Source: Streptomyces sp. AA1529 (lineage in GTDB: Bacteria > Actinomycetota > Actinomycetes > Streptomycetales > Streptomycetaceae). Taken from it: 64,000 bases of DNA. This document shows, one piece after another, positions 32,349 through 42,005 of the stretch. The notes under the pieces are model-generated. The model saw nothing but the letters and a program-made list of their open reading frames with translations, did not search any database and was not told the DNA's origin. A program made the translations under genes and the position numbers. Position 1 is the stretch's first letter; each line of letters opens with the position of its first letter. The stretch covers positions 158,137 through 222,136 of the forward strand of contig NZ_ALAP01000103.1 of NCBI RefSeq assembly GCF_000280905.1, written 5' to 3'.

Positions 32349-35300
32349 TCACTCCAGCCCGAACTGGGTGCGCAGCGCGTCGGCGTTCAGCCGCAGTGTC
32401 CGCCCGTCCGGCATCGTCTCCAGCACCTGCACACCGTCGTAGTTGAGGAGCTGCCGCAGTACGGCGGCGAAGCCGTCGGCCCGGGTCGTGGGGAAGCCGA
32501 CCCGCTGCGCCAGTGCCGTCACGGGCAAGGTGCCGCCCGTCTCGAGGAGCGCGACCACGGCGAGGCGGAACTTGTCGAGTTCGCGCTCGCGCGGCTTGCG
32601 GGCGAGGAGCTCCACCTGGTTCCGGAACGCCTCCGAGGCGAAGAGCTCCGCCACGACGGTCTCTTCCCGCGCGACCGGTTCGGGCTGCCGCGTCTGCCGC
32701 TGCGGCGGCGGTCCGGCGGGCTCGGAGGCGGACGCCGGAGCCACGTCGAACAGCGAGTCGTGCGTGGCGGCCAGTTCCGCCTGGGCCTTCGACGGCTTGT
32801 GCCGGGAGGTCTGCTTCTCGCGCGGTTCCGCGTCCTTCTCCGCCGCGGCAGCTCCAGAGGGCGGGCCGCCGGGCAGCCGGGAGTCCGGCTCGTCCGTCTT
32901 CCACCAGGAGGGCTGCTGCTCGCCCAGCTCCCGCCATCCCTTCGGCGGCGCGGCGCCGAACGGCAGGAACGCGAGAACGGGAATGGCCACCTCCGCCAGG
33001 GAGGCTCCGCCGTGGTAGCCCGCCTTGAGCCCGGTGTAGCGGGAGTCGGCGTCCCACAGCGCGACGACGGACGAGCCCGGCTCGGACCGGACCACCCGCG
33101 GCCCGGACAGCGCGACCTCGGCCGCACCCGCGGGCTCCTCGGCCCCGGAAGCGGCACGATGACGCGCGGACTCCGGCTCTGCGGCCTCGACCTTCGCTCC
33201 GTGCCGGTCCACCACATGCCCGTGGTCGCTGGTCAGGACCACAGCCATGCCCTGTACGGCCGCCACGCGCAGCAACTCCGCCAGCCCGGGGATGTGCTGG
33301 ACCTGCCAGGCGCCGTCGCCGAGCTTCTGCTCCTTGCCGAGCCGGTCGTCGATGGCGTTGAGGACGACCGCCACATGGGTACGGCCGTCGCCCAGCGCTT
33401 CGGTGAGCTGCGGACCGAAGACCTCCCCGGCGCTCTCGGCGCGCAGATCGTCCTTGTGGAAGACGGCCGCCGGCGCCCCGCCCCACAGCTTCTGCTGCGG
33501 GAAGAGCCGCTTCTCGTCCGCCTGCGCCCCCTTTGTCAGCCGCCCCGCGAACAGCGATGTACGGGAGACGGCCGTCACGGTCGGCAGCGCTGCGGCCATG
33601 GCGCGGCGGTGCGGCGGGCCGTCCGGCACCGGGTCGAACTCCGCCCATGAGGAGCGGATCTCCTCGCCCAGCTCGGTGGCGATGGCCGCACTCATCCCGT
33701 CCAGGACGACGAGCAGCACCCGCCGCCCTTCCCCGCCCTGGACGATCGGCTTGACCACCCGGTCGAGGAAGGACTCCACGGTCAGCATGGAGCCCGGCGG
33801 TGTGCCCGCGGCCGTCCAGGTGGCGAGCGCGCGGGCGAAGTCCCGGTCGATCTCGTGCCGCGCCTCCCGCACCCGTAGGGCGAGCCTGTCGTACGCGGAC
33901 TTGAGGACGGGGTCGGGATCGCCACCGGCCTCGATGTGTTCGAGTGCCTGGTCCACCCAGCCGGTCTCCGCGACGTGGCGCGCGATGCCGTCGGCGGCCG
34001 AGCGGCAGGCGGCATCGGGACCGCCTGCGAGCCACCGGGCCAGCCGCTGAGCCATGTGCGCCCGCTGGACGCGCACCCGCGCCTGGGGTTCCCCGGCCCG
34101 CTTGTGGTCGTCCAGAGTCTTCAGTGCGGCCCCCACCGGCTCGGCCGTGCCCGCAGAGTGGGCCAGCGCGTGACCGACCGCCGCGAACCGCGCTTCCAGC
34201 CCCTGCAGGAGCAGCGGACTGGCCTGGGCCGCGGCCTCGGCACCGAACTGCCCCGCCAGAGTCGCCGCCCTGTCGAGCACGGTGCCGCTGATCCGGCGGG
34301 CCGCGCGCGCCTCCAGCGCGGCACTCTCCTGCTCCCGGGACGCGGTGGTGAGCAGCACGCCGACGTGCTCCTCGCAGGCGCGACCGAACGCCGCGGTCAA
34401 CGCGTCCAGCGCCTCGCCGGCCGCGGGCGGCTGCTCCCCGAACCAGCGCTCGGCGCGCCCCCGGGCCCGGTAGGTGTCGGCGTCGGCGTCGGCGTGCAGC
34501 CACAGTGCGCCGCACACCAGACCGAAGGCCACCGCATCCGCACCGTGCTCGGCGCCCACCAGCGCCAGCAGCGCTTGCCCGGCCGGACCTGCCTGCCCCT
34601 CCTCACCGAGGAACTCCGTCAATCCCTTGCGTTCGGGGGCGCGCAGTTCCAGCAGCCGTTCCGGCCCGCCAGGGGCCAGGGACCAGCCGAGCAGCGTATG
34701 GATGTCCAGGGTGTCGCTCACCGGTGCGCGATGCGCGGACCCGCCCTCGCTGTCGTACCGGCCCAGCCGCAGCCGCCGCAGCGCCAACGCGGACAGCGCC
34801 GTACGCCGCGACAGCACACTGCCCGGGTGCGGGGGCCAGCCGCCGGGCGGGGTGGCGTCCAGCAGTGCCTCGGCGGCCCAGCTCGCGTCCTTGAGACGAG
34901 CCTCCAACTGCTCGGCCCCGAACGCCTCACGCACCACGTCCCAGCCGTCGACGGTGTTGACGCGCTTCTTGTGCGTACGGGCCACGATCGAGGCGTCGAG
35001 TTCGCTCTGCTCGCGGTCGGTCAGCACGACCAGCACGGCGGGGTCAGTGGGTCCACCGTCCTCGTCGTCGGACGGCCCGGCGAGATGGTTCAGAACGAGT
35101 TCGTGGACGGCGAGCGGGGAGAGTGCGACGGCGATCCGGGCGGTGCAGCCCTCACCCCACGCGGGCTGCGGCGGGCCGTGCCACTCGGGCGCAGCACGCA
35201 GCAGCACCGCGCGCCGTTTGTCGTTGCCGGTGAGCGCGTCGGCGAGCGAGGTCTGCGAGGACAGGTACTGGGTGACGGTGGCGGCGTTCAGCCGCGCCGC

Positions 35301-35354
35301 CACCGAGACCGCGGGCCCGGCGGCTCCTGGTGTGTCGGTGACCGGGGCGCTCAT
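32349..35354 (-). CDS. pglZ: BREX-2 alkaline-phosphatase-fold protein PglZ
   Basis: 1001 residues. The PglZ core is in the middle: VLLVVLDGMSAAIATELGEE carries the metal-binding Asp of the alkaline-phosphatase superfamily, and SDHGHVVDRHG supplies a further metal site. The N-terminal ~450 residues are helical and specific to the BREX-2 form; a Pro/Ala-rich linker precedes a C-terminal winged-helix-like tail. The start overlaps the pglY stop (ATGA), as usual for this pair. PglZ is the signature protein of all BREX types. In Streptomyces, PglZ is reported to be toxic when the methyltransferase PglX is missing or unbalanced, so expression coupling matters. Confidence 0.92.
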   Translation of the reverse strand: MSAPVTDTPGAAGPAVSVAARLNAATVTQYLSSQTSLADALTGNDKRRAVLLRAAPEWHGPPQPAWGEGCTARIAVALSPLAVHELVLNHLAGPSDDEDGGPTDPAVLVVLTDREQSELDASIVARTHKKRVNTVDGWDVVREAFGAEQLEARLKDASWAAEALLDATPPGGWPPHPGSVLSRRTALSALALRRLRLGRYDSEGGSAHRAPVSDTLDIHTLLGWSLAPGGPERLLELRAPERKGLTEFLGEEGQAGPAGQALLALVGAEHGADAVAFGLVCGALWLHADADADTYRARGRAERWFGEQPPAAGEALDALTAAFGRACEEHVGVLLTTASREQESAALEARAARRISGTVLDRAATLAGQFGAEAAAQASPLLLQGLEARFAAVGHALAHSAGTAEPVGAALKTLDDHKRAGEPQARVRVQRAHMAQRLARWLAGGPDAACRSAADGIARHVAETGWVDQALEHIEAGGDPDPVLKSAYDRLALRVREARHEIDRDFARALATWTAAGTPPGSMLTVESFLDRVVKPIVQGGEGRRVLLVVLDGMSAAIATELGEEIRSSWAEFDPVPDGPPHRRAMAAALPTVTAVSRTSLFAGRLTKGAQADEKRLFPQQKLWGGAPAAVFHKDDLRAESAGEVFGPQLTEALGDGRTHVAVVLNAIDDRLGKEQKLGDGAWQVQHIPGLAELLRVAAVQGMAVVLTSDHGHVVDRHGAKVEAAEPESARHRAASGAEEPAGAAEVALSGPRVVRSEPGSSVVALWDADSRYTGLKAGYHGGASLAEVAIPVLAFLPFGAAPPKGWRELGEQQPSWWKTDEPDSRLPGGPPSGAAAAEKDAEPREKQTSRHKPSKAQAELAATHDSLFDVAPASASEPAGPPPQRQTRQPEPVAREETVVAELFASEAFRNQVELLARKPRERELDKFRLAVVALLETGGTLPVTALAQRVGFPTTRADGFAAVLRQLLNYDGVQVLETMPDGRTLRLNADALRTQFGLE

Positions 35355-38300
35355 GACTCGACGACCCGCCAGGTGACCTCGACCGCCGCGTCGGGCTCGG
35401 CAGCGGCCAGCGCGGTCAGCTCGTCCCGCAGCTCGGCCGCGGCCCGCGCTGCGGTGGTACGGCTGGCGCCGGAGCGCTTCACCTGCCCCGGACGCCCTCC
35501 TGCCCCGGGCGACCGCTGCTCGGAGACGGGCGGGTGGCTGCTGTTGGTGTGCAGCGGAACGTCACCCGGGCCGGGCGGCGGTGCGGGCTCGGCATCGGGT
35601 TGCGGGCTCTGCGCCGCCCGGTTGCGCTTGACCAGGGCGAGCACGTCGCGCTGGGTGCGTTCCAGAGCGCCGCACAGATCGCTCGTCCGCTGGTCGCTGC
35701 GCGCCACGTTGCGCAGCGACTCCAGCAGCGCCCGGCCCTCCGGCCCCTCGTTCGAGGCGAGGTCGAGGGTGGTCCAGGACGCGGCGTCCAGCGCGCGGGC
35801 CACGGCTCCCGCCTGGGCGATCGAGGTGCCGTAGCGGTCGGCGGAGACCTCTCCCAGGTCGAAGGCGGCGAGTGCCTCCACCGTCTTCTTCGCTCCCGCA
35901 GCACCCTGCCCCATGCCCTGGGTCAGCGTCTTCAGCAGTTCGACACAGCGGCGGGCCAGCGCAAGCCGCCCGCTCTCGTTCGTGTCGTCCAGCTCCAGGA
36001 ACGCCGAGTGCTCCTCCAGTTGCCGCACCAGTCCGGCGGCCTGCTCCTGGTGGGTGCGGGCCTCCTCGGTGATCTGGCGGGCGAACTGGTTGACGATCCG
36101 CCCGCGCCGCAGCGTCGGCGCCGTCTTCCCGAAGACGGTGGCGAACCGCTGCCGCGCGCACTCCCAGTCCTCCTCGCCGGGCAGCGACTGGCTGCGCAGC
36201 GCGTCGTGCTCCTTGAGCTGCGCCATCTCCGGCGCCGGGTCCAGCGGCATCCCGCCGCGCACCCACACCCGGTCGTCCATCTCGGCGAACGCGGCGACCA
36301 CGAGCCGCGCCAGATATCCGGGCAGCCCGCGCGGCTGCGGCAGGTCCGTCCAGTCGGTGAGCGTGATCAGGCTGAGGTCGCCGGTGTGGCCGCGCTCGCG
36401 TGCGAGCCGCCGGAAGTGGTCGGCCCAGTACAGCGACAGCTCGAAGTACGCCTCCTTCTGCTGCCCGAGCCGCAGCGGCCCCGCGATGCGCTGCATCGCC
36501 TTGCGGTCGGTGGCCGGGACCTCCGTCCGCTGGTCGCGCGCCTCCGCGGCCGCCCGCACGTGACTGAAGACCTTGCGGACGTCGGCCGACTTCACCGGCG
36601 TGCCGGTGTGGTCCGGGTCGAGGTCCGGATGGTCCGGGTACTGCGCCGCCAGCAGCCTGCCCACGACATGGCGCAGCCCGTCACGCAGCGACTGGCCGAA
36701 GGACAGCGTCAGCCCCTCGACCTCCCGCAGCGACTGCAAGTGCTCGCCGAAGCCCAGCTCGACATCGGTCGCCTTCTTGTCCGCGAGCCCGTACGCCTGT
36801 TTGAAGGCCGCCTTCACGTTCTTCAGCAGCGACTCGCGCTGCGTCTCCAGCAGTCCCTTGGCCCGCGCCCGGTTGTCGGCGTTCAGATGGCCCGCGTACT
36901 GGGACTCGAAGCGCTGCTCGTCCGCGAGCGCCTTGTCGATGACGACCAGGCGGCAGAAGTCCGCGTACCGCTGCGCCGACAGATGGGTCGGCAGCCAGGC
37001 GACCGTACGGGCCCTCTCGCTCTGCTGCCGCTCGCGCAGCCGCTGCATCCGGTTCACGTCGTCCCGGGGGCCGAACTCGCCCTCGTCGAAGGGGAGGTCG
37101 ACGACGATCCGCCACAGGTCGTCCTCCTGCGGCATCAGATCGTGGTCGGCCAGCTCGTCCTCGTCGGCGACGTTCCCGAAGACCACCTCGGCGGCCCGCT
37201 CCGTACCCCGCCACACGAAGTCGACCCGGCTGGCCAACTGCCCGTGCGCCACCCCCAGATCCTCGGACAGCAGCCGCTTGGCGAGCGCCTGCCGGTTCCC
37301 GGGATTGTCGTTGACCTTGGCGTTGGCGATCACGGAGTCGACGTCCACACCCGAGAGCTCCAGCCGCACACCCGGGTTCGCCTCGGTGCCGGTCTCCTTG
37401 ATCTCGGGGAAGCGGCCGGCCCACTCGGCCACCTTGTTCTTGAGGATGCCGTACTCGCGCCCGGGTATCGGCGCGACCACGGAGCCGTAGTTCAGCGCGG
37501 AGAGCCTGCGGATCGTCAGGTCCGCCAGCGCCGGGACGCTGGGCGCCAGCGACGACAGCAGCAGGGTGCCGACGATCCTGTTGTCGCCGACGAACGTCTT
37601 GATCCGCCCACGCAGCTCCGGGTCCTTGATGCTGTCCGGCCCGCGGTGTGTGTACTGCTCGACGTCCTCCTCGGTCACGTTGTACGTACCGAGCAGATAC
37701 GGCCGCAGCTTGGTCCTGTACAGCTTGTCCGCCGCCTCGAAGACGACCTTCAGGCTGTCGGTGAACGGCTTGTCGCCGCCGTCGGCGATCAGCGGATACA
37801 GATCGCCGACCGGAATGAGATCCCCGAGCCGCAGCTCGTCGCGATGGTCGGCGAGGAGCTGCCCCATCAGCTTCATGCCGGTCCGGTTGCGCTGCAGCGC
37901 CGAGGACACATGGACGAGCGTGTCCATGAACGCGGGGGAGAAGGGATAGGTGAGCCGGAAGCTGTCCTCGTCGGCCCCCACGCCGTCCGCACCCCGGTCC
38001 GAGCCGAGCAGGGTGTCCCACACCTCCTGGCGGACCTTGCGCGTCCTCTCGAACTGCGCCTCGATCCGTGCCCCGGCCTCGGCGTCCCTCGGCTTGAGCA
38101 GCCGCGCGTGTGCGACCTGGGGCAGGTTCCGGTCCTCCAGGGTGATCTTGTCGAACCGGCCGGAGGCCAGATTGAGCGTGTCCTGGATGGACGACTCGGC
38201 GGCACCCGACACCTCCTCACCCACCAGTTCCCGCAGATCCCGCTGCCGGGCTATGAAGGAGACGACCGGGATGGCGCGGCGCGCGTCGCCGCCCTCCACG

Positions 38301-39262
38301 AAGTTGGTGATCTTCCCCGCCTCGCGGGCCACCCACTTCTGGTCGTGGATGAGGGTGGCCAGCCACAGGATCAGCTCGTCCAGGAAGAGGATCAGCCCGT
38401 CGTAGCCCAGCGACTTGGCATGCTCGGCGACGATGCCGAGCCCCGCGTCCAGCGAGACGAACCCGTGCTCGTCCTCCGTGGCGTTCTTGGCGAACCCCGG
38501 CAGCAGATACGTGCTCGCGTCCTCCACCAGCCGGGCCCGCAGCTCCGCCGGGGTGGACGGACTCACCAGGTTCAGCGCCTGCCCCGACTCGTGCACCTCC
38601 TCGGCCGCCAGCGCCGTGTCCAGCAGCGCCGGCTGCCAGGCGAACGACTCGCCCCACTCGTCGTCCTCGTCCCCGCCGGACCCCTCCGGGGAGGTGAGAC
38701 CGTTGATGACGGCCTCGTCCCCCATCCGCGCCCGCATGGCCCGGATGTCGTCGAACAGCGCGTCCGTCCGGTACACCTGCGGCGTCGGCGCCTCCGGGTG
38801 CAGCCGCTTGACGTGGCTCACGTACCCGCCGAGCACCCGCTGCTCCATGGCCTTCGCCCCGAGCATGTGGTACGGCACCAGCAGGAACTTCTTCCCGTCC
38901 GTGCCCAGCCACTCGTGTTTGGTCAGCACCGGATCGAAGTCGCCCCGGCCGCGCGCCGCCGGGCTGCCGCTCAGCAGCGCGTGCAGCACCGCCATGAAGT
39001 GCGACTTACCGGAACCGAACGAACCGTGCAGATACGCCGCCTTGGACGCATGTCCGTCCAGCGCCGACTTGATCAGGCCCAGCGCCTCGTCGAAGTTCTC
39101 CAGCAGCCGCTCGGTGACCACATAGTCCCGCAGCGCGTGCTCGGCCCCCTGCGGCGTCGTCGCCTCCGACAACTGCAGCACGAAGTCCGAGGTGGAAATG
39201 GACTCCTTGATGTCGATGACATCGCGAAGCAGGGGCGCCTGCGACTGCGGGTCCTGGGCCAT
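35351..39262 (-). CDS. pglY: BREX-2 ATPase PglY
   Basis: 1303 residues from ATG 39262 (MAQDPQSQAPLLRDVIDIKE); GGAAGGAG lies ~14 bases upstream and an ATG 11 codons earlier is less likely. The P-loop GSFGSGKSHF (Lys 86) and the strand YDGLILFLDELILW (Walker B) identify the BrxC/PglY-like ATPase family. The long C-terminal part is helical and ends in a Pro/Ser-rich tail. PglY needs its P-loop for phage growth limitation. It heads the pglY-pglZ-brxD-brxHI transcript; the promoter should be in the 273-base gap at 39263-39535, where no clear -10/-35 was found. Confidence 0.92.
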   Translation of the reverse strand: MAQDPQSQAPLLRDVIDIKESISTSDFVLQLSEATTPQGAEHALRDYVVTERLLENFDEALGLIKSALDGHASKAAYLHGSFGSGKSHFMAVLHALLSGSPAARGRGDFDPVLTKHEWLGTDGKKFLLVPYHMLGAKAMEQRVLGGYVSHVKRLHPEAPTPQVYRTDALFDDIRAMRARMGDEAVINGLTSPEGSGGDEDDEWGESFAWQPALLDTALAAEEVHESGQALNLVSPSTPAELRARLVEDASTYLLPGFAKNATEDEHGFVSLDAGLGIVAEHAKSLGYDGLILFLDELILWLATLIHDQKWVAREAGKITNFVEGGDARRAIPVVSFIARQRDLRELVGEEVSGAAESSIQDTLNLASGRFDKITLEDRNLPQVAHARLLKPRDAEAGARIEAQFERTRKVRQEVWDTLLGSDRGADGVGADEDSFRLTYPFSPAFMDTLVHVSSALQRNRTGMKLMGQLLADHRDELRLGDLIPVGDLYPLIADGGDKPFTDSLKVVFEAADKLYRTKLRPYLLGTYNVTEEDVEQYTHRGPDSIKDPELRGRIKTFVGDNRIVGTLLLSSLAPSVPALADLTIRRLSALNYGSVVAPIPGREYGILKNKVAEWAGRFPEIKETGTEANPGVRLELSGVDVDSVIANAKVNDNPGNRQALAKRLLSEDLGVAHGQLASRVDFVWRGTERAAEVVFGNVADEDELADHDLMPQEDDLWRIVVDLPFDEGEFGPRDDVNRMQRLRERQQSERARTVAWLPTHLSAQRYADFCRLVVIDKALADEQRFESQYAGHLNADNRARAKGLLETQRESLLKNVKAAFKQAYGLADKKATDVELGFGEHLQSLREVEGLTLSFGQSLRDGLRHVVGRLLAAQYPDHPDLDPDHTGTPVKSADVRKVFSHVRAAAEARDQRTEVPATDRKAMQRIAGPLRLGQQKEAYFELSLYWADHFRRLARERGHTGDLSLITLTDWTDLPQPRGLPGYLARLVVAAFAEMDDRVWVRGGMPLDPAPEMAQLKEHDALRSQSLPGEEDWECARQRFATVFGKTAPTLRRGRIVNQFARQITEEARTHQEQAAGLVRQLEEHSAFLELDDTNESGRLALARRCVELLKTLTQGMGQGAAGAKKTVEALAAFDLGEVSADRYGTSIAQAGAVARALDAASWTTLDLASNEGPEGRALLESLRNVARSDQRTSDLCGALERTQRDVLALVKRNRAAQSPQPDAEPAPPPGPGDVPLHTNSSHPPVSEQRSPGAGGRPGQVKRSGASRTTAARAAAELRDELTALAAAEPDAAVEVTWRVVES

Positions 39263-39535
39263 CGAGGCTCTCGCTCTCCTTCCGGCTGCGGGCACGCTGG
39301 GGGTCGTGGCCGTGCCATCCGTCGTATCGACGGGTCTGCGGGTCTTCTTCTGTGCGGATCTTCATCCTGGTCCGGGACCATTCTCCGATACAGAAGTCGC
39401 GCAGGGGAGCGGGGTCATGAGATGCAGTCACATCGTGACGTGCTGTCAGGCACGCTGCGCCAGGCGGCGAACGGGGAGGCCCGGGGGCTGCCCGGCTGCC
39501 CGGTCGATGCCGGGCAGCCGCAGGGCGGGCCGCGC

Positions 39536-39871
39536 TCACAGGTCGAACGTGCCGGGCCGGGCCTGGCCGTCGGCCAATGGTGTGCCCGGCACCCCTGGCG
39601 CTATGCCGAGTTCGAGGTGCCGCCGACTGCGCTCGTTCAGCTCCGCGACCCGAGCACTGAGCACCTCGGCGTGGGTCAGCAGCCGGACGCGGCCGGGGTC
39701 CGCGTCCCACTCCCGTCCCCCGCCCAGCGGTCGGAGCTGGATATAGGGACCCTCCCGCCCCATCACCACCCCGACCCGGTCACGGGCGAGATCCCGCACC
39801 GCCGAGCCGACGACCGGTCCCACCGGCGTGGCGATGACTGACACCTGCGGCCGGGCTCCGCCGTCCGTCAC
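39536..39871 (-). CDS. Small hypothetical protein, coupled to an upstream membrane-protein gene
   Basis: 111 residues, GTG start overlapping the preceding stop (GTGA). It has a beta-rich N-terminal half (VSVIATPVGPVVGSAVRDLARDRVGVVMGREGPYIQLRPL) and an amphipathic helix (THAEVLSARVAELNERSRR). No family is recognised. The overlap and reading-frame quality support a real gene. It lies between the pglY promoter region and the XRE/DUF397 regulator, and its partner upstream is a one-helix membrane protein. Such small pairs are common next to XRE-DUF397 genes in Streptomyces, but their role is unknown. Confidence 0.6.
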   Translation of the reverse strand: MTDGGARPQVSVIATPVGPVVGSAVRDLARDRVGVVMGREGPYIQLRPLGGGREWDADPGRVRLLTHAEVLSARVAELNERSRRHLELGIAPGVPGTPLADGQARPGTFDL

Positions 39872-40284
39872 CGGCCGGCACCCCGCGCGATCACGGCCGC
39901 CAGCGCGAAGGCGACGGAGGCCGAGCAGACGCCGAGGTGGACGAGCGCGTACCGGGCGGCCCGCGCGGAGTCCGGCATGTCGCGCTCGCCGCCGCCGCCG
40001 TCGTCATTGCGCGCCGACGCGTCCCGCCACGGGGTGCGGACGTCCATCGCCGGGAGCTGGATACCGGCGCGGGTCAGCGCCTCGGCGAGCGCGTCACGCG
40101 CCGTCACCGCCTCCCGGATCTTGCCGGCCCCGGCCGGTACCCGGCCCTCTGTCCAGCCGCGGAGCTCGTTCGGGTGGGCGTCGGGGTTCGGGGCGCTGTC
40201 GCTGCTGCTGTTGGCGCTCTTGCCTGAGGCTCCGTCGGAGTTGCAGGCGCCGTCGAGGTTCGGGGACTGCTGGGGGCTCGCCAT
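39868..40284 (-). CDS. Small predicted membrane protein, unknown function
   Basis: 138 residues from ATG 40284, which has AGGAG nine bases upstream; ATG 40308 lacks one. The N-terminal third is Ser/Asn-rich and likely disordered. A charged helical stretch follows (IREAVTARDALAEALTRAGI), and a single transmembrane helix closes the protein (ALVHLGVCSASVAFALAAVIARG). No known domain. It is divergent from the XRE regulator, sharing a 185-base intergenic region that contains a perfect inverted repeat. Coregulation by the XRE protein is plausible. Confidence 0.55.
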   Translation of the reverse strand: MASPQQSPNLDGACNSDGASGKSANSSSDSAPNPDAHPNELRGWTEGRVPAGAGKIREAVTARDALAEALTRAGIQLPAMDVRTPWRDASARNDDGGGGERDMPDSARAARYALVHLGVCSASVAFALAAVIARGAGR

Positions 40285-40367
40285 CGGTGGCGCTCCTGAA
40301 CTTTTCATGGTTTGTGCTGATATTTCGCCGCCTGGCGCGCACCATTTGAACTACCGTGCGTGAGGGG

Positions 40368-40384
40368 CGCATTACGAGAATGCG
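40368..40384. promoter_or_regulatory. Inverted repeat, candidate XRE operator
   Basis: CGCATT (40368-40373), five bases ACGAG, then AATGCG (40379-40384). A perfect 6-base dyad in the divergent intergenic region, about 85 bases upstream of the XRE regulator start. The size suits a helix-turn-helix dimer. Confidence 0.4.
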
Positions 40385-40469
40385 TCCTGGCTGAGCTGCG
40401 CACACCGCAGACCGGTTGTGCTTCCCCGGCAGACCAGCGCATGTTCCACACCTTCCACGGAGGCACACC

Positions 40470-41312
40470 ATGCCGACGAGGCGAGCGGTCACCGGCCGCA
40501 GCCGTGAACCACGCGCCCGGTTCGCGGAAGAACTGCGGCACCTGCGGGCGCAACGCGGAGAGAGCCTCCGCCAGCTCGGCGACCGACTGGGCTGGGACTG
40601 GTCCCTGTTCGGCAAGATGGAGAGCGGCGAGACCCTGGGTGGGCCCGAAGTGGTCGAGGCCCTCGACCAGCACTACGGCACCCCAGGGCTGCTGCTGGCC
40701 CTGTGGGAGCTGGCCATCAACGACCAGACCCAGTTCCGCGAGCGCTACCGCCGCTACATGGAACTGGAATCCAAGGCCACGAGCTTGTGGCACTTTGCGG
40801 TCAGTGTCCTGCCGGGGCTGTTGCAGACCCCGGGGTACGCGGGTGAGGTGCTCGCGGCCGGTGGGCTCAAGGGCTTGGACCTGGAACAGCAGGTGCAGGC
40901 TCGAATGAGTCGGCGCTCCTTGTTGGAGGGCGACGACGCACCGCCGTTCCGCACCATCCTGTCGGAGGCGGTACTGCGCACGCCGCTGCGGGACGCGGGG
41001 GAGTGGCGGGCGCAGTTGGAGTATCTGGCGGGGGCGGCGGACCGGAGGAACGTCGCGCTCCAGGTGTTGCCCTTCAGCGCGGGCTTTCATGGGCTGATGA
41101 ACGTGGACGTCTGGTACCTCCGACAGCCGGAGGGGCGTACGTTGGCGTACACGGAGAGCGGCTACCGGGGCGAACTGCTCGAGGAAACTGCAGCGGTCGA
41201 GCGACTTCAGCTCGCGTACGATGCGGTGCGCGATTTGGCGCTGTCCCCAGTCGAGTCGCGAAAGTTCATCCTGCGCATGTTGGAGGAAGTGCCTTGCGAT
41301 CCCTCGACCTGA
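40470..41312 (+). CDS. XRE-family regulator with DUF5753 (Scr1-type) C-terminal domain
   Basis: 280 residues from ATG 40470, with ACGGAGG 7-13 bases upstream. Residues ~15-65 form the helix-turn-helix (ELRHLRAQRGESLRQLGDRLGW, then FGKMESGE). The remainder is the DUF5753 ligand/partner domain with LLQTPGYA, RRSLLEGDD and LEYLAGAADRRNVALQVLPF. Members work with a small DUF397 protein, here encoded by an overlapping gene, in development, antibiotic production or stress responses in Streptomyces; some behave like toxin-antitoxin pairs. A possible operator dyad lies upstream. Confidence 0.9.
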   Translation: MPTRRAVTGRSREPRARFAEELRHLRAQRGESLRQLGDRLGWDWSLFGKMESGETLGGPEVVEALDQHYGTPGLLLALWELAINDQTQFRERYRRYMELESKATSLWHFAVSVLPGLLQTPGYAGEVLAAGGLKGLDLEQQVQARMSRRSLLEGDDAPPFRTILSEAVLRTPLRDAGEWRAQLEYLAGAADRRNVALQVLPFSAGFHGLMNVDVWYLRQPEGRTLAYTESGYRGELLEETAAVERLQLAYDAVRDLALSPVESRKFILRMLEEVPCDPST

Positions 41313-41503
41313 GCGCCGTGAGCTGGCGCAAGAGCAGCTACAGCAATCAGGATGGTGGTGCGTGCGTCGAGGTCTCCGATGACTTCGCCACCCTCGTCCC
41401 TGTCCGTGACAGCAAGGCCCCCCACGGGCCGGTACTGACGTTCGCTGCGGACCGCTGGTCGGTGTTCGTGTCGGCCGTCAAGGGCGGCGAGCTGCGCGTC
41501 TGA
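41295..41503 (+). CDS. DUF397 protein, partner of the XRE regulator
   Basis: About 69 residues. The family core is clear: LDLSAVSWRKSSYSNQDGG, then CVEVSDDF, VPVRDSKAPHGPVLTF and FVSAVKGGEL. The start is a rare TTG at 41295: GGAGGAAG at 41283-41290 gives seven-base spacing, while no ATG/GTG in frame is suitably placed. The first 18 bases overlap the end of the XRE gene, so the ribosome binding site is inside its coding sequence and translation should be coupled. DUF397 proteins bind their DUF5753 partner and modulate it. Confidence 0.88.
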
Positions 41504-41519
41504 GCCGACAGCAAGAACA

Positions 41520-41561
41520 GGGAAGCGGCTCCAGCGTCGTAGGTCGCTGGAGCCGCTTCCC
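41520..41561. terminator. Strong 17-bp hairpin terminator
   Basis: A perfect inverted repeat of 17 bases (41520-41536 and 41545-41561) with an 8-base loop TCGTAGGT, 17 bases after the DUF397 stop. It is probably bidirectional between the regulator pair and the degenerate minus-strand region. Confidence 0.85.
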
Positions 41562-41609
41562 TGCGTACTCAGCCGATCTGCGTAGAGGAGAGCAGCGCCC
41601 CAAGCCGTC

Positions 41610-41745
41610 TCAGCCTCGCAACGAGGTTGCTTTCTCCACCGAATCCACGAACTGGATCATCTCGTTGTGGATGGAGCTCTTGGCCGGGTCGGGGAAGCGG
41701 ATGTTGTGCCGGTAGTAGCGGTGGAAGGCGATGAGCAACGCCGTA
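41610..41745 (-). pseudogene. C-terminal remnant of an unidentified protein
   Basis: On the minus strand the frame ending at TGA 41612-41610 reads FHRYYRHNIRFPDPAK, then SSIHNEMIQFVDSVEK, with normal codon use, but it is closed by a stop about 45 codons upstream and has no start. The sequence upstream continues in another frame (RWLARHAFLAIDSAAW), suggesting one or more frameshifts. The whole stretch 41562-42005 (444 bases) holds no intact gene. It could be the decayed end of a transposase or a hypothetical gene; the family is not recognised. Confidence 0.4.
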
Positions 41746-42005
41746 TGTGGCCTGCGAAGTCAGCGGCCTCCACGCAGCGCTGTCGATGGCGAGGAACGCG
41801 TGCCTCGCCAGCCACCTACTCGATGCAGGCTGACGCCGAACATGAAACGAGGGCTGTCTCTTCTCGGGGTAGCCTCGCTTCGTCGGGATGCGGCTTCGGA
41901 CCCGGCCTCCCGAGCCTTGACCACCGCGACCACCTCGGTTCAGAGCTGCCAGCCCACCGGCACTGAGCCGTTCAGCGAGCACGGTCCGTGGCCAATGCCT
42001 GGTCG

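Noticed and set aside
35534..39841. 1435-codon plus-strand open frame
   Set aside because: It lies opposite pglY, which has a P-loop and coupled neighbours; the plus frame has low-complexity Arg/Val/Leu/Gln sequence only.
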